Shown: positions 33,315 to 43,316 of the stretch, piece by piece
How positions within the stretch are numbered: position 1 is the stretch's first letter
How the letters are laid out: each line of letters starts with the position of its first letter
Translations under genes and position numbers: made by a program
Notes under the pieces: model-generated
Database searches by the model: none
What the model was told of the DNA's origin: nothing
Seen by the model: only the letters and a program-made list of their open reading frames with translations
Assembly (NCBI RefSeq): GCF_012971725.1
Contig: NZ_CP048833.1
Span: 3,968,001 to 4,032,000 of the forward strand
Length of the DNA: 64,000 nucleotides
Reading direction: 5' to 3'
Origin: Pseudomonas multiresinivorans
GTDB taxonomy: Bacteria > Pseudomonadota > Gammaproteobacteria > Pseudomonadales > Pseudomonadaceae

Positions 33315-34537
33315 AGACTCTCCTTCGCATCGGCACCCTCGCCCTGCTGGGCCTGAACCTGCAGCAAGCCAGTGCAGGAACGGGCGCGGACTCCTACAAC
33401 CTGGTGGAAAAGGGTCGCTATCTCGCCGTCGTCGGCGACTGCACCGCCTGCCACACCCTGCCCGGCGGCGCGCCGTTCGCCGGCGGCGTGGCCATCGAGA
33501 CACCGTTCGGCAAACTGGTCGGCGCCAACATCACCCCTGACCCGGACACCGGCCTGGGACGCTGGAGCTTCGAGGACTTTCAGGCGGTGATGTCCACCGG
33601 TCACAGCCGCGGCGGCAAACGCCTGTACGGCGCCATGCCGTTCACCGCGTACACCAAGGTACGCCGCGAGGACAACCGGGCGCTCTGGGCCTACCTGCAG
33701 ACCCTGCAACCGGTGCGCAACCCGGTGGAAACCAACCAGCTGCCCTTCCCCTTCAGCGTGCGTACCAGCCTGATCGGCTGGAACTGGCTGAGCTTCACCC
33801 AGGGCGAGTTCGTTCCCAAGCCAGACAAGTCGGCGCAGTGGAACCGTGGCGCCTACCTGGTGGAGGGCCTCGGCCATTGCGGCACCTGCCATACGCCGAA
33901 GAACCTGATCGGCGGCGACGACAATGAGCGCTTCCTCGCCGGCGCCAACCTGCAGGGCTGGGTCGCCCCGGACATCACCGCCAACCCGCACAGCGGCATC
34001 GGCCAGTGGAGCACGCAGGACCTGGTGCAGTACCTGAAAACCGGCTCCAACCGCTTCGACATCGCCTCCGGCCCGATGGCCGAAGCGGTGGAGAATTCCA
34101 CCCAGCACTGGAGCGACGAAGACCTGATGGCGGTCGCCGTGTATCTCAAGGATGGCGCCCCCGGCAAGGCCGCTCCCCCACCCGTGGCGGCGGACGACGC
34201 CGCCATGGTGGCGGGCAAGGCGATCTACGCGGACCGCTGCTCCGCCTGCCATGTGAGCAACGGCGAAGGCGTGAAGAACCTGTTCCCGACCCTGGCCGCT
34301 GCCCCCCTGGTCAACAACGACGACCCCACCTCGCTGATCCGCGTGGTGCTGGCCGGCAGCCGCGCCGGAAGCACTGACGCCGCCCCGACGGCGCCGGCCA
34401 TGCCCTCGTTCGCCTGGAACCTCGACGACGACAAGGTCGCCAAGGTACTGACCTACGTGCGCAACACCTGGGGCAACGCGGCGACGCCGGTGAGCGCCAG
34501 CCAGGTGGCGGACCTGCGCAAGGAGCTGGCTCAGTAA
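33311..34537 (+). CDS. gluconate 2-dehydrogenase, tri-haem cytochrome c subunit
   Basis: 408 residues. A signal peptide (to 'QQASA') is followed by three c-type haem motifs: CTACH (Cys44), CGTCH (Cys190) and CSACH (Cys310), each with a downstream Met-type sixth ligand region ('KRLYGAMPF', 'GPMAEAV', 'AMPSFAW'). It passes electrons from the flavoprotein to ubiquinone at the inner membrane. The order small subunit / flavoprotein / cytochrome matches P. aeruginosa PA2264-PA2266 as I recall it. A REP pair follows the stop. Confidence 0.94.
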   Translation: MKTLLRIGTLALLGLNLQQASAGTGADSYNLVEKGRYLAVVGDCTACHTLPGGAPFAGGVAIETPFGKLVGANITPDPDTGLGRWSFEDFQAVMSTGHSRGGKRLYGAMPFTAYTKVRREDNRALWAYLQTLQPVRNPVETNQLPFPFSVRTSLIGWNWLSFTQGEFVPKPDKSAQWNRGAYLVEGLGHCGTCHTPKNLIGGDDNERFLAGANLQGWVAPDITANPHSGIGQWSTQDLVQYLKTGSNRFDIASGPMAEAVENSTQHWSDEDLMAVAVYLKDGAPGKAAPPPVAADDAAMVAGKAIYADRCSACHVSNGEGVKNLFPTLAAAPLVNNDDPTSLIRVVLAGSRAGSTDAAPTAPAMPSFAWNLDDDKVAKVLTYVRNTWGNAATPVSASQVADLRKELAQ

Positions 34538-34550
34538 GGTGCAATGAGCG

Positions 34551-34619
34551 TGGGAGCGGACTCTGTTCGCGATGGTCTCCGCGCGATGCGGACCTATCGC
34601 GGACGGAGCCCGCTCCTAC
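34551..34619. repeat. REP pair (family 2)
   Basis: Arms GGGAGCGGACTCTGTTCGCG and GCGGACGGAGCCCGCTCCTA face each other; the left arm has decayed by three bases relative to the consensus. It lies between the gluconate dehydrogenase operon and the convergent hypothetical gene and may protect transcript ends. Confidence 0.85.
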
Positions 34620-34728
34620 GTATCCTGCTATCTCGTACCCTGCAGGAGCGAGCCCGCGAACCCCTCCCCGGCTTCGCGCAACCCGGCGCTCCCCGCCCCT
34701 GCGAACGCCCGGCGCCCGGGCGTGGTGA

Positions 34729-35049
34729 TCACTTCAGCCGACGCTCGGCGGCGATCTCCGGCAGATCGGTGCGGCGCAGATAGGTGAGCAACGCCTCGTT
34801 GAGGTTCAGCCTGTCGTGGATATTCTGCTCGGCGAGGATCTGCAGGCACTCTCTGCTCAAGGTCATCACCTCGCCGCTCCTGGGTGCCCAGACGAACTCG
34901 CACGCCGGACGGATACTGTCCTCGGCCACGTCCATGCCGAAGGAATCCTCGCTGAAGCGCACGATGTACTTGCCGGTCTTGAGATTGAAGCCGACGAAGC
35001 CGGACAGGCCCTCGGCGGCGTTGCAGATATCGCTGGAACTGATGGCCAT
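34729..35049 (-). CDS. hypothetical protein
   Basis: 106 residues from the ATG at 35049, behind a GGGGG-type ribosome site; the longer upstream frame overlaps sfnG and its promoter and is not credible. The N-terminal 'SDICNAAEGLSGFVGFNLKTGKYIVRFSEDSFGMDVA' hints at a small mixed alpha/beta domain; the C-terminal 'ECLQILAEQNIHDRLNLNEALLTYLRRTDL' is helical. No signal peptide. I do not recognise the family and assign no function. Confidence 0.6.
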   Translation of the reverse strand: MAISSSDICNAAEGLSGFVGFNLKTGKYIVRFSEDSFGMDVAEDSIRPACEFVWAPRSGEVMTLSRECLQILAEQNIHDRLNLNEALLTYLRRTDLPEIAAERRLK

Positions 35050-35179
35050 GATGGTGCCCCCTGGATTTCTTCTGTTATGGATTCGCACGCAGGAGGTCCC
35101 TGCTTCTGGGAGCAGGTGAACGAGGAATTCTGACAGCCTTCCCCAAGCCTGCTCAGGGGCCGGTTGTCGCACCCGCCAC

Positions 35180-35195
35180 TGTTGCCTGGCCAACA
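35180..35195. promoter_or_regulatory. candidate SfnR upstream activator site for sfnG
   Basis: Inverted repeat TGTTGCCTGGCCAACA, followed after six bases by CAGCA (35202-35206). The same composite with identical internal spacing occurs upstream of msuE (42143 back to 42128 on the minus strand). It is 103 bases upstream of a -24/-12 promoter, the usual distance for a sigma-54 enhancer. Binding by SfnR is inferred. Confidence 0.65.
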
Positions 35196-35282
35196 CCCGG
35201 CCAGCAGCATTGCTCCCGGCAAAACACCCACTGCTGTCCCGGCGAATCGGCAAGCTACTGATCAGGCTGGAGTTTCCCCCCA

Positions 35283-35298
35283 TGGCACGGCTTTCGCT
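35283..35298 (+). promoter_or_regulatory. sigma-54 (-24/-12) promoter of sfnG
   Basis: TGGCACGGCTTTCGCT matches the consensus TGGCACG-N4-TTGCW at all but one defined position, with the invariant GG and GC ten bases apart. Transcription would start near 35309, leaving a ~40-base leader before sfnG. The nearby msu operon encodes a sigma-54 activator, SfnR. Confidence 0.8.
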
Positions 35299-35349
35299 CT
35301 GATCATGTTGCGGCACCTTCGCCGCCGTACAGCAACGAGGAGCCGCGCC

Positions 35350-36444
35350 ATGAGCCAACCACCGATCCGCTTTGCCTACTGGGTGCCCAACGTCAGTGGC
35401 GGCCTGGTCGTCAGCAAGATCGAACAGCGCACCCACTGGGACATCGACTACAACCGCGAACTGGCGCGCATCGCCGAGGACGCCGGGTTCGACTACGCGC
35501 TGACACAGATTCGCTTCACCGCCGGCTACGGCGCCGAGAACCAGCATGAGTCCGTCGCCTTCAGCCACGCGCTACTGGGCGCCACGCAAAAGCTCAAGGT
35601 GATCGCCGCCATCCTCCCCGGCCCCTGGACGCCCTCGCTGGCCGCCAAGCAGCTGGCCACCATCGACCAGCTCACCGCCGGACGCATCGCCGTGAACATC
35701 GTCAGCGGCTGGTTCAAGGGCGAGTTCCAGGCCATCGGCGAGCCGTGGCTGGAGCACGATGAGCGCTACCGTCGCTCGGAGGAATTCATTCGCGCCCTGA
35801 AGGGCATCTGGACCCAGGACAACTTCACCTTCAAGGGCGACTTCTACCGCTTCCACGACTACAACCTCAAACCCAAGCCGATCCAGCGTCCGCATCCGGA
35901 AATCTTCCAGGGCGGCAGCTCGCGCGCCGCGCGGGACATGGCCTCGCGCGTCTCCGACTGGTACTTCACCAACGGCAACAGCGTCGAAGGTATCAAGGCC
36001 CAGGTGGACGACATCCGCGAGAAGGCCGCCGCCAACGGCCATTCGGTGAAGATCGGGGTGAACGCCTTCGTCATCGCCCGCGACACCGAGGAAGAAGCCC
36101 GCGCGGTACTCGCCGAGATCATCGACAAGGCCGACCCGGAAGCGGTGAATGCCTTCGGCCACGCGGCGAAACAGGCCGGGGCGGCTTCACCGGAAGGCGA
36201 AGGCAACTGGGCCAAGTCCAGCTTCGAAGACCTGGTGCAATACAACGACGGCTTCAAGACCAACCTGATCGGCACGCCGCAGCAGATCGCCGAACGCATC
36301 GTCGCGCTCAAGGCAGTGGGCGTGGACCTGGTGCTGGCGGGCTTCCTGCACTTCCAGGAAGAGGTGCGCTACTTCGGCGAGAAGGTACTGCCGCTGGTGC
36401 GCGAGCTGGAGCAGAAGAAGGCGCGGCGGACCGAGGCGGCGTGA
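35350..36444 (+). CDS. sfnG: dimethyl sulfone monooxygenase, FMNH2-dependent
   Basis: 364 residues from the ATG at 35350 with GAGGAG upstream; the in-frame extension to 35164 overlaps the promoter. A bacterial-luciferase-type TIM barrel: 'FAYWVPNVSGGLVVSKIEQRTHWDIDYN', 'LAAKQLATIDQLTAGRIAVNIVSGWFKGEFQAIGEPWLEHDERYRRSEEFI' and 'EIFQGGSSRAARDMASRVSDWYF' are characteristic of SfnG. It converts dimethyl sulfone to methanesulfinate using reduced FMN supplied by a reductase such as MsuE. The gene has its own sigma-54 promoter and activator site, so it is part of the sulfate-starvation regulon. Confidence 0.92.
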   Translation: MSQPPIRFAYWVPNVSGGLVVSKIEQRTHWDIDYNRELARIAEDAGFDYALTQIRFTAGYGAENQHESVAFSHALLGATQKLKVIAAILPGPWTPSLAAKQLATIDQLTAGRIAVNIVSGWFKGEFQAIGEPWLEHDERYRRSEEFIRALKGIWTQDNFTFKGDFYRFHDYNLKPKPIQRPHPEIFQGGSSRAARDMASRVSDWYFTNGNSVEGIKAQVDDIREKAAANGHSVKIGVNAFVIARDTEEEARAVLAEIIDKADPEAVNAFGHAAKQAGAASPEGEGNWAKSSFEDLVQYNDGFKTNLIGTPQQIAERIVALKAVGVDLVLAGFLHFQEEVRYFGEKVLPLVRELEQKKARRTEAA

Positions 36445-36474
36445 TCACCGGCGGTTCGGCGTGGGCGGAAATCA

Positions 36475-36540
36475 ATCGCGGACAGAGTCCGCTCCTACGC
36501 ATCCGGTGAGCACGGTGTAGGAGCGGACTCCGTCCGCGAT
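36475..36540. repeat. REP pair (family 2, tail-to-tail orientation)
   Basis: Arms start ATCGCGGACAGAGTCCGCTC at 36475 and end CGGACTCCGTCCGCGAT at 36540. The order of the arms is opposite to that at 30412, 34551 and 50004, so the two units point away from rather than toward each other. Located between convergent sfnG and the UbiM-like gene. Confidence 0.88.
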
Positions 36541-36581
36541 CGTTTCCAGGCGGCATCACAAGCAGGCGTTGGTTCGCGCCC

Positions 36582-37754
36582 TTACGCGCCCTGGGTCAGG
36601 TGCTTGGCAATCGCCGTGCGCAGCGGCGGCAGGTTCTGCGCCAGGCGCAGGCCGGCATTGCGCAACAGGCGCACCGGCGGGCGCGGATCGGTGTACATGC
36701 CGACGATCAATCGGGTCGCCTGGTACAGCGGCCAGGTCGCCAGACGGTGGCTCATCGCGTAGCGGCGCAGCGGCCAGACGCCACCGATATCGCCGCCACG
36801 GCGGTGGGTCGCGAGGATCTCATTGGCCAGCCGGCGCTGGCTCTGCAGGCCGAAGTTGAAGCCGTGCGCCGTCACCGGGTGCATGCCGACGGCGGCATCG
36901 CCGATCAGCGCGCTGCGCGGGCCGACGAAGCGGTCGGAGAAGACGCCCACCAGCGGGTAGCTGTGCCTCGGGCCGAGCAGCTCCATCCCTCCCAGGCGGC
37001 GGTCGAAGCGACGTTCCATTTCGTGGGCAAAGGCTTTCTCGTCCATCTCCAGCAGCGGCGCCATCTCGCGCTGCGGCAAGGTCAGCACCACGGAGGAGCG
37101 GTCGCCGTTGATCGGCAGCAGCGCCAGGGTCTGGCCGTAGCCGAACCATTCCCAGGCGACGTTGTGATGCGGCTTTTCGTGGGCCATGCGGCAAACCATC
37201 ATGGTCTTGCCGAAGTCTTCCATGTGCGCGCCGATGCCGAGCATCCGCCGCGTCTCGGAGAAGCGGCTGTCGGCGGCGACCAGCAGGCGCGCATGGACAC
37301 GGCTGTCGTCGTCCAGCGTCAGGTCCACGCCATTTTGTTCGACACGCAGCGAGCGCAGCGCACGGCCGCAGACCAGCGAAACGTCAGCGCACTCGTGCAC
37401 CGCATCGAAGGCCGCGCGGCGGATCATCTGGTTCGACACGAAGTAGCCCAACTGTTCGGCCCCGGCCTGTTCCGCCTCGATGCGCAGGGTGAACAGCGAC
37501 GGACCGTTGAGCACCTGGGCATCGCGCAGCGGCGAGACTTCCTGCGGGTCGATCCGCGACCACATGCCCAGGCGCTGCAACTCGGCGCGTGAAGCGTGGG
37601 TCAGGGCGATCTCCCGGCCATCCTCGGCGGGTTCGGCAACGGCGGCCAGCGGCTGGCGGTCGATCAGCAGGATCGACAGGCCATTGCCCGACAGCGAGCG
37701 GGCCAGGCAAAGCCCGGCGGGGCCGGCGCCGACGATGGCGATGTCCACGTGCAT
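36582..37754 (-). CDS. ubiM: UbiH/UbiM-type FAD-dependent hydroxylase
   Basis: 390 residues from the ATG at 37754 (AAAGGAG upstream). FAD-binding 'VDIAIVGAGPAGLCLARSLSG' begins the chain; 'ALIGDAAVGMHPVTAHGFNFGLQSQRRLA' is the GD motif with the P-x-x-x-x-G signature of the ubiquinone hydroxylases. This best fits UbiM, a broad or alternative C5 hydroxylase of ubiquinone synthesis, but UbiF/UbiH/VisC-type or other aromatic hydroxylases cannot be excluded. It lies alone between sfnG and sfnR, on the msu operon strand but 110 bases past sfnR. No ubi neighbours. Confidence 0.7.
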   Translation of the reverse strand: MHVDIAIVGAGPAGLCLARSLSGNGLSILLIDRQPLAAVAEPAEDGREIALTHASRAELQRLGMWSRIDPQEVSPLRDAQVLNGPSLFTLRIEAEQAGAEQLGYFVSNQMIRRAAFDAVHECADVSLVCGRALRSLRVEQNGVDLTLDDDSRVHARLLVAADSRFSETRRMLGIGAHMEDFGKTMMVCRMAHEKPHHNVAWEWFGYGQTLALLPINGDRSSVVLTLPQREMAPLLEMDEKAFAHEMERRFDRRLGGMELLGPRHSYPLVGVFSDRFVGPRSALIGDAAVGMHPVTAHGFNFGLQSQRRLANEILATHRRGGDIGGVWPLRRYAMSHRLATWPLYQATRLIVGMYTDPRPPVRLLRNAGLRLAQNLPPLRTAIAKHLTQGA

Positions 37755-37864
37755 GGGTGACTCCTTTCGCTTGGGATGGGCGGTCCCGGAGTCTAGGCTG
37801 GCCACTGGCCCGTTTCGTTGCCGTGGATCAGTTGCCCGCGGCGAATACCTCCAAATAGACGGGC

Positions 37865-38979
<1,115 letters not shown>

Positions 38980-38983
<4 letters not shown>

Positions 38984-40185
38984 GAGTAGAAAGTCGGTTG
39001 CGGGAGTTGCTGGTTCAGCGCCCAGTCGCCCAGCTCGCGGACCTTGTAGTCCACCGGGTCATGCAGGGTCTGGGTGCGCAGATTGCGCCAGTAGCGGTCG
39101 ATGCGCAGCGCGGCATGGGTAGAGCGCGCGCCGGTCACCTCGAACAGGCGGTTGCAGATTTCCAGGCCGTTGCGCGTGGCCGCGACCTTGGCGGTGGCGA
39201 TGGCCACGGCCAGCCGGCCGCGCTCTTCGGCATCCAGCGCGGCGCCCTTGTTCCAGGCTTCATCCAGCAGTTGCGCGGCGCGGCGCACCAGCAGGCGGGT
39301 GCTTTCCAGGCCGACCCAGAATTCGCCGTAATGGGCGAGCACGTAAGGGTCTTCGCTGACCGTGGCGGCGTTGGAGCGGAACCACGGGCGAGCTTCCTTG
39401 AGCGTGTACTGCCGCGCTTCCTCGAACGCGCCTTCGGCGATGCCAAGGAAGACATGGGTGAAGATCAGTTGCGCGATCAGCGGGCGCAGACAAGCGAACG
39501 GCGTACTCAGCGGGCCCGGATCGAGCAGCAGCTCGCTCTCCTCCACGCGCACGCGCTCGAAGGTGGCGCTGCCGCTGTCGGTCTGGCGCTGGCCCATGTT
39601 GTCCCAGTCGTGAGCAAGGCTGATGCCGCTGCGCGCAGTTGGAATTGCGGCGATCAGCAGCTTGCCGCCCTCGCCGTCCAGCGCCGAGGCGATGAGCATT
39701 TCCGAATCCAGCGCGCCGGAGCAGAAGCTCTTGCGCCCGGAAAACTCGCGCCAGCCGGCGAAGCTGCGCGACACCGTGCGAGTGTCCAGCGGGTTCAGGG
39801 CGTTGCCCCAGAACCATTGGTTGCGCGCGGTCAGCTCGAACCACGGCTGCCACTGCTCGGGGCGCGAGAACAGGCGCACGGTGGCCAGCATCAGGTGCTG
39901 GAAGCCGAACACGTGGGCAATGGAGCTATCGACCACGGCGAACTGGCGAACGATGTCCAGCGTGGTGCTCCAGTCGGCGCCCAGGCCGCCGTATTCGCTG
40001 GGGATGATCAGCGACAGCAGCCCGCTCTGGCGCAGCGCATCGCGCTCGGCCTTCGGCGTACCGCCACGGATGTCGCGCTCGGCGGCGGTTTCGGCGAAAC
40101 CGGCGGCCAGGCGTTGGGCAATCTGCTCGGGAGTCGCTTCGAACTGCCCGGATGTCTGTGCGTCGAGACGCGTCTTGGCGTTCAC
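38980..40185 (-). CDS. msuC: methanesulfinate monooxygenase (acyl-CoA-dehydrogenase fold)
   Basis: 401 residues from a GTG at 40185, six bases after GAGGAA; an upstream ATG at 40236 is less likely. The fold is that of acyl-CoA dehydrogenases and DszC-type flavin monooxygenases ('LRQSGLLSLIIPSEYGGLGADWSTTLDIVRQFAVVDSSIAHVFGFQHL'; C-terminal 'EICNRLFEVTGARSTHAALRIDRYWRNLRTQTLHDPVDYK'). MsuC oxidises methanesulfinate to methanesulfonate with reduced flavin. An alternative label is the SfnB/SfnC group of sulfur-acquisition oxidoreductases, but the operon order msuE-msuD-msuC favours MsuC. Confidence 0.88.
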
Positions 40186-40250
40186 GCTCGCTTCCTCTTT
40201 GTTCGATTGAATGCGCGCCGGGCTCCTGCCCGGCACGTCGTGGGTGGGGC

Positions 40251-41396
40251 TCAGCCGGCCTTGCGTCCGGGCAGCACATCGTTGGCGATCATTTCGCCGA
40301 ACGGCCCGGTAAGGTTGGTCACACCGCGCCCGGCGAGGCTCGCATAGGGTTCGGGCAGCAGCGGGAAGACCAGTTCGGCGAATCGGTAGGCCTCTTCCAG
40401 GTGCGGGTAGCCGGAGAAGATGAAGCTGTCGATCCCCAGGTCCGCGTACTCCTTGATGCGCTCGGCGACCTGCTGCGGGTCCCCCACCAGCGCGGTGCCG
40501 GCGCCGCCGCGCACGAGGCCGACGCCGGCCCAGAGGTTGGGGTAGATCTCCAGCTGGTCACGACGGCCGCCATGCAGCGCAGCCATGCGCCGCTGGCCTT
40601 CGGAGTCGAAACGGGAGAAGGACTTCTGCGCGTTGGCGATGGTCTCGTCGGAGATGTTGGCGATCAGTTTGTCGGCGGCCTGCCAGGCTTCCTCGGCGGT
40701 CTCGCGGACGATCACGTGCAGGCGGATACCGAACTTCACAGTACGGCCCTGCTTCGCGGCTTTCTCGCGCACGTCGGCGATCTTCTGCGCGACCGCTTGT
40801 GGCGGTTCGCCCCAGGTCAGGTAGACATCCACCTGCTCGGCGGCGAGGTCGTGGGCTTCGGCGGAGGAGCCGCCGAAATACAGCGGCGGGTACGGCTTCT
40901 GGATCGGCGGATAGAGCGCCTTGGCGTTCTCCACCTGCAGGTGCTTGCCGGCGAAATCCACGGATTCGCCCTGCAGCACGCGGCGCCAGATACGCAGGAA
41001 TTCGTCGGTGACTTCGTAGCGCTCGGCGTGGCTGAGGTGGATGCCGTCACCACGGTTTTCGTCCGGGTCGCCACCGGTGACCACGTTGATCAGCAGGCGC
41101 CCGCCGGACAGGCGATCCAGGGTCGCCGCCATGCGTGCGGAGACGGTCGGCGAGATGATTCCCGGGCGGATTGCGACGAGATAACGCAGGCGCTCGGTGA
41201 GCGGCGCAAGGGCAGAGGCGACTACCCAGGAATCCTCGCAGGAGCGGCCGGTGGGAATCAGCACGCCGTAGTAGCCGAGGGAGTCGGCGGCCTGGGCGAT
41301 CTGCTTGAGATAAGGCAGCGACACCGGGCGCGCGCCCTCGCTGGTGCCGAGAAAGTGGCCGTCACCGTGGGTGGGCAGGAACCAGAAAACGTTCAT
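40251..41396 (-). CDS. msuD: FMNH2-dependent methanesulfonate monooxygenase
   Basis: 381 residues from the ATG at 41396. It is a luciferase-like flavin monooxygenase of the SsuD/MsuD group: 'MNVFWFLPTHGDGHFLGTSEGARPVSLPYLKQIAQAADSLGYYGVLIPTG', 'RPGIISPTVSARMAATLDRLSGGRLLINVVTGGDPDENRGDGIHLSHAERY' and 'LYFGGSSAEAHDLAAEQVDVYLTWGEPP'. It cleaves methanesulfonate to formaldehyde and sulfite, feeding cysteine synthesis. SsuD for longer alkanesulfonates is very similar, but an ssu ABC transporter is absent here and the msuE/msuC neighbours support MsuD. Confidence 0.9.
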   Translation of the reverse strand: MNVFWFLPTHGDGHFLGTSEGARPVSLPYLKQIAQAADSLGYYGVLIPTGRSCEDSWVVASALAPLTERLRYLVAIRPGIISPTVSARMAATLDRLSGGRLLINVVTGGDPDENRGDGIHLSHAERYEVTDEFLRIWRRVLQGESVDFAGKHLQVENAKALYPPIQKPYPPLYFGGSSAEAHDLAAEQVDVYLTWGEPPQAVAQKIADVREKAAKQGRTVKFGIRLHVIVRETAEEAWQAADKLIANISDETIANAQKSFSRFDSEGQRRMAALHGGRRDQLEIYPNLWAGVGLVRGGAGTALVGDPQQVAERIKEYADLGIDSFIFSGYPHLEEAYRFAELVFPLLPEPYASLAGRGVTNLTGPFGEMIANDVLPGRKAG

Positions 41397-41406
41397 CGAG
41401 GGCTCC

Positions 41407-41964
41407 TCAGGCGGTCTTGCGCAGTTGCGGGCGGGCGAACAGCGGTGCGGCACGTTCGGCGGCCAGCTGGATGCGAGCGCGCAGGGTGTCGCTGGTGATC
41501 TGGTAGTTGGCGAAGTCCGCCTCGCTGGCGTACACGCCGATGGGCAGCGTGATCGACTGGAAGAAGCTGAACAGCGGGCGCAGCTGGTGGTCGAGAACCA
41601 GCGCGTGGCGCTCGCTGCCACCGGTGGCGGCGAGCAGCACCGGGGTGTCGATCAGGGCGTTCATATCCACCAGATCGAACAGGTGCTTGAGCAGGCCCGG
41701 ATAGGAGCCGCGGTAGACCGGCGAGGCAACGACCAGCAGGTCGGCGGTCTCGATCTCGCGCAGGGTGGCCTCCAGCTCGGCAGAGAGTTCCTGGCGGGAC
41801 AGCGCGGCGCCCAGTGGGCGGGCGATGTCGGCCAGTTCGATCACTCGGGCGTCTACCGGAAGCTGCTCGCCGAGGGCGTCCAGCACGGCCTGGGTGAGCA
41901 CCAGGGTGCGCGAGGGGCGATAGGTGCCGCCGGAGACGGCGACCACTTTGATGGGGCTGGTCAT
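41407..41964 (-). CDS. msuE: NAD(P)H-dependent FMN reductase
   Basis: 185 residues of a flavodoxin-like reductase: 'IKVVAVSGGTYRPSRTLVLTQAVLDAL', 'EIETADLLVVASPVYRGSYPGLLKHLFDLVD' and 'TPVLLAATGGSERHALVLDHQLRPLFSFF' are the SsuE/MsuE signature. It supplies FMNH2 to MsuD, MsuC and probably SfnG. First gene of the msuEDC-sfnR operon, 31 bases downstream of the predicted start site of a sigma-54 promoter. Confidence 0.92.
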   Translation of the reverse strand: MTSPIKVVAVSGGTYRPSRTLVLTQAVLDALGEQLPVDARVIELADIARPLGAALSRQELSAELEATLREIETADLLVVASPVYRGSYPGLLKHLFDLVDMNALIDTPVLLAATGGSERHALVLDHQLRPLFSFFQSITLPIGVYASEADFANYQITSDTLRARIQLAAERAAPLFARPQLRKTA

Positions 41965-42006
41965 GGGTTTTCCCTGTTGACTGTTGCGCTAGGTACAGAG
42001 GCCTTG

Positions 42007-42022
42007 AGCAAGGGCCGTACCA
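42007..42022 (-). promoter_or_regulatory. sigma-54 (-24/-12) promoter of msuEDC-sfnR
   Basis: On the minus strand the sequence is TGGTACGGCCCTTGCT, matching TGGCACG-N4-TTGCW at all but one defined base, with GG and GC at the required ten-base separation. The -12 GC sits about 45 bases before the msuE start. Confidence 0.8.
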
Positions 42023-42106
42023 ACCCCAGAAAGGGCCGTAACAACAAGGAAATGTGCGATTTCAGGGCACTTGAGCGGGGTTTCCGAGGTAACTCATGTC
42101 ACTCAG

Positions 42107-42143
42107 GCAACAGCGTTGCTGATCGACTGTTGCCAGGGCAACA
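42107..42143. promoter_or_regulatory. candidate SfnR upstream activator sites for msuE
   Basis: A 16-base palindrome TGTTGCCAGGGCAACA (42128-42143) and a promoter-proximal 13-base palindrome GCAACAGCGTTGC (42107-42119), centres about 22 bases (two helical turns) apart. The composite matches the one before sfnG in sequence and internal spacing. It lies ~105-120 bases upstream of the -24 box and only nine bases past the stop of the saccharopine dehydrogenase-like gene. Confidence 0.65.
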
Positions 42144-42151
42144 CCCGATGC

Positions 42152-43267
42152 TCAATGCACGGCCAGCTCGCGCAGGCCGTGGGAGATATCCAGGCCCTCC
42201 AGTTCAGCCACGTACTCATCCTTGCTGAGCAGGCCGATACAGGGCGTGGCGCCGCGTTGGCGCAGCTGCCCGGCGGCCAGCTTGCGTGCCAGCGCCACCG
42301 CCGCCATGCAGGGGATGTTCGGGCCATGGTCGCGCTGCGCGAGCATTTCCCAGCACAGCGCCAGCGGCTTGCCTTCGCCGTCAAGGCCGTGCAGCTGGAC
42401 GAACATGCCGCTGCGGCCATCGCCCAGCGGCTCCATGGCCACGGCCATGCGGTGCAGGCCGGCGCCCAGTCGCGCAGCATCCTTCACCAGGCCGGCGCGC
42501 ACCAGCCAGGACAGGCCCCAGGTGCCGAACTGGGTGAGCCGCAGCCCCAGGCCGGCGGAGAAACGCACGTCCTGCACACCGACATAGCGCTGCGGGAAAA
42601 GGTCCAGGTCCGGCACATCGCAATGGGCCAGCCAGCGCTTGCCCAGGGGGGCGGGAAAACGGTGGCGATTGAGCCCCTGCCAGCCGTGCACGTCCTGCCA
42701 GCGCCCCTGGCGCCACTGCCGCAGCGGCTTGCCGCAGTAACCGAGCACCGCGGACACGGTGGCCTGGCCGGGAATCTTCGCCGAGGAGCTGATGCCATGG
42801 TGGATGCTGTCCAGCCGCTGGAAGCGCGGCAGCAGTTCGTCGATCACCGAGGCGGCCAGTGCAGGCACGGAGCTGGCACCGCTGCAGACCAGCACGCCGG
42901 CGCTGCGCGCGGCGCGGTCGAGTTCATGGATGCCGCAGACGAACTGGCGCGCGTCCGCCAGGTCGATGTAATGCGCGCGGGCGCCGATGGCGGCACGGGC
43001 GACGCGGTAATCCTGCCCCTGGAAGGGGCCGGCGGTGGAGATCACCAGGTCCACCTTCAGCTCGTTGAGGCGGCCGGCCAGGGTCGGCTGGTTCATGTCC
43101 AGGCACACCGCCTCGCCGCCCACCTGCGCGGCCAGTTCATTGGCGCGGCGCTGGTCGCGTCCGCCGACCAGTACGCGAATTCCATCGATACCGCTCAAAC
43201 GCCGTACGATCAGGCTGCCGAAGTTGCCGTAGCCACCGAGCACCAGCACGCGAAATTTTCGTTCCAT
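42152..43267 (-). CDS. saccharopine dehydrogenase-like NAD(P)-binding protein
   Basis: 371 residues. A GTG at 43273 is possible, but the ATG at 43267 has the better-placed ribosome site. A Rossmann domain opens the chain ('FRVLVLGGYGNFGSLIVRRLSG'), followed by 'LKVDLVISTAGPFQGQDYRVARAAIGARAHYIDLADARQFVCGI', typical of the saccharopine dehydrogenase NADP-binding group (Sccpdh_NADP). The C-terminal half is less conserved, so lysine metabolism should not be assumed. It precedes the msu regulatory region and reads away from the GFA gene. Confidence 0.8.
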   Translation of the reverse strand: MERKFRVLVLGGYGNFGSLIVRRLSGIDGIRVLVGGRDQRRANELAAQVGGEAVCLDMNQPTLAGRLNELKVDLVISTAGPFQGQDYRVARAAIGARAHYIDLADARQFVCGIHELDRAARSAGVLVCSGASSVPALAASVIDELLPRFQRLDSIHHGISSSAKIPGQATVSAVLGYCGKPLRQWRQGRWQDVHGWQGLNRHRFPAPLGKRWLAHCDVPDLDLFPQRYVGVQDVRFSAGLGLRLTQFGTWGLSWLVRAGLVKDAARLGAGLHRMAVAMEPLGDGRSGMFVQLHGLDGEGKPLALCWEMLAQRDHGPNIPCMAAVALARKLAAGQLRQRGATPCIGLLSKDEYVAELEGLDISHGLRELAVH

Positions 43268-43316
43268 TCCCACTGACCCTGCTACTCCCTGAGTGCTGGC
43301 GGCTGCGCCAGCTCAT

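Noticed and set aside
35050..35568. Long N-terminal extension of the 34729 hypothetical gene
   Set aside because: It would run antisense through sfnG and its sigma-54 promoter; the ATG at 35049 has a ribosome site.
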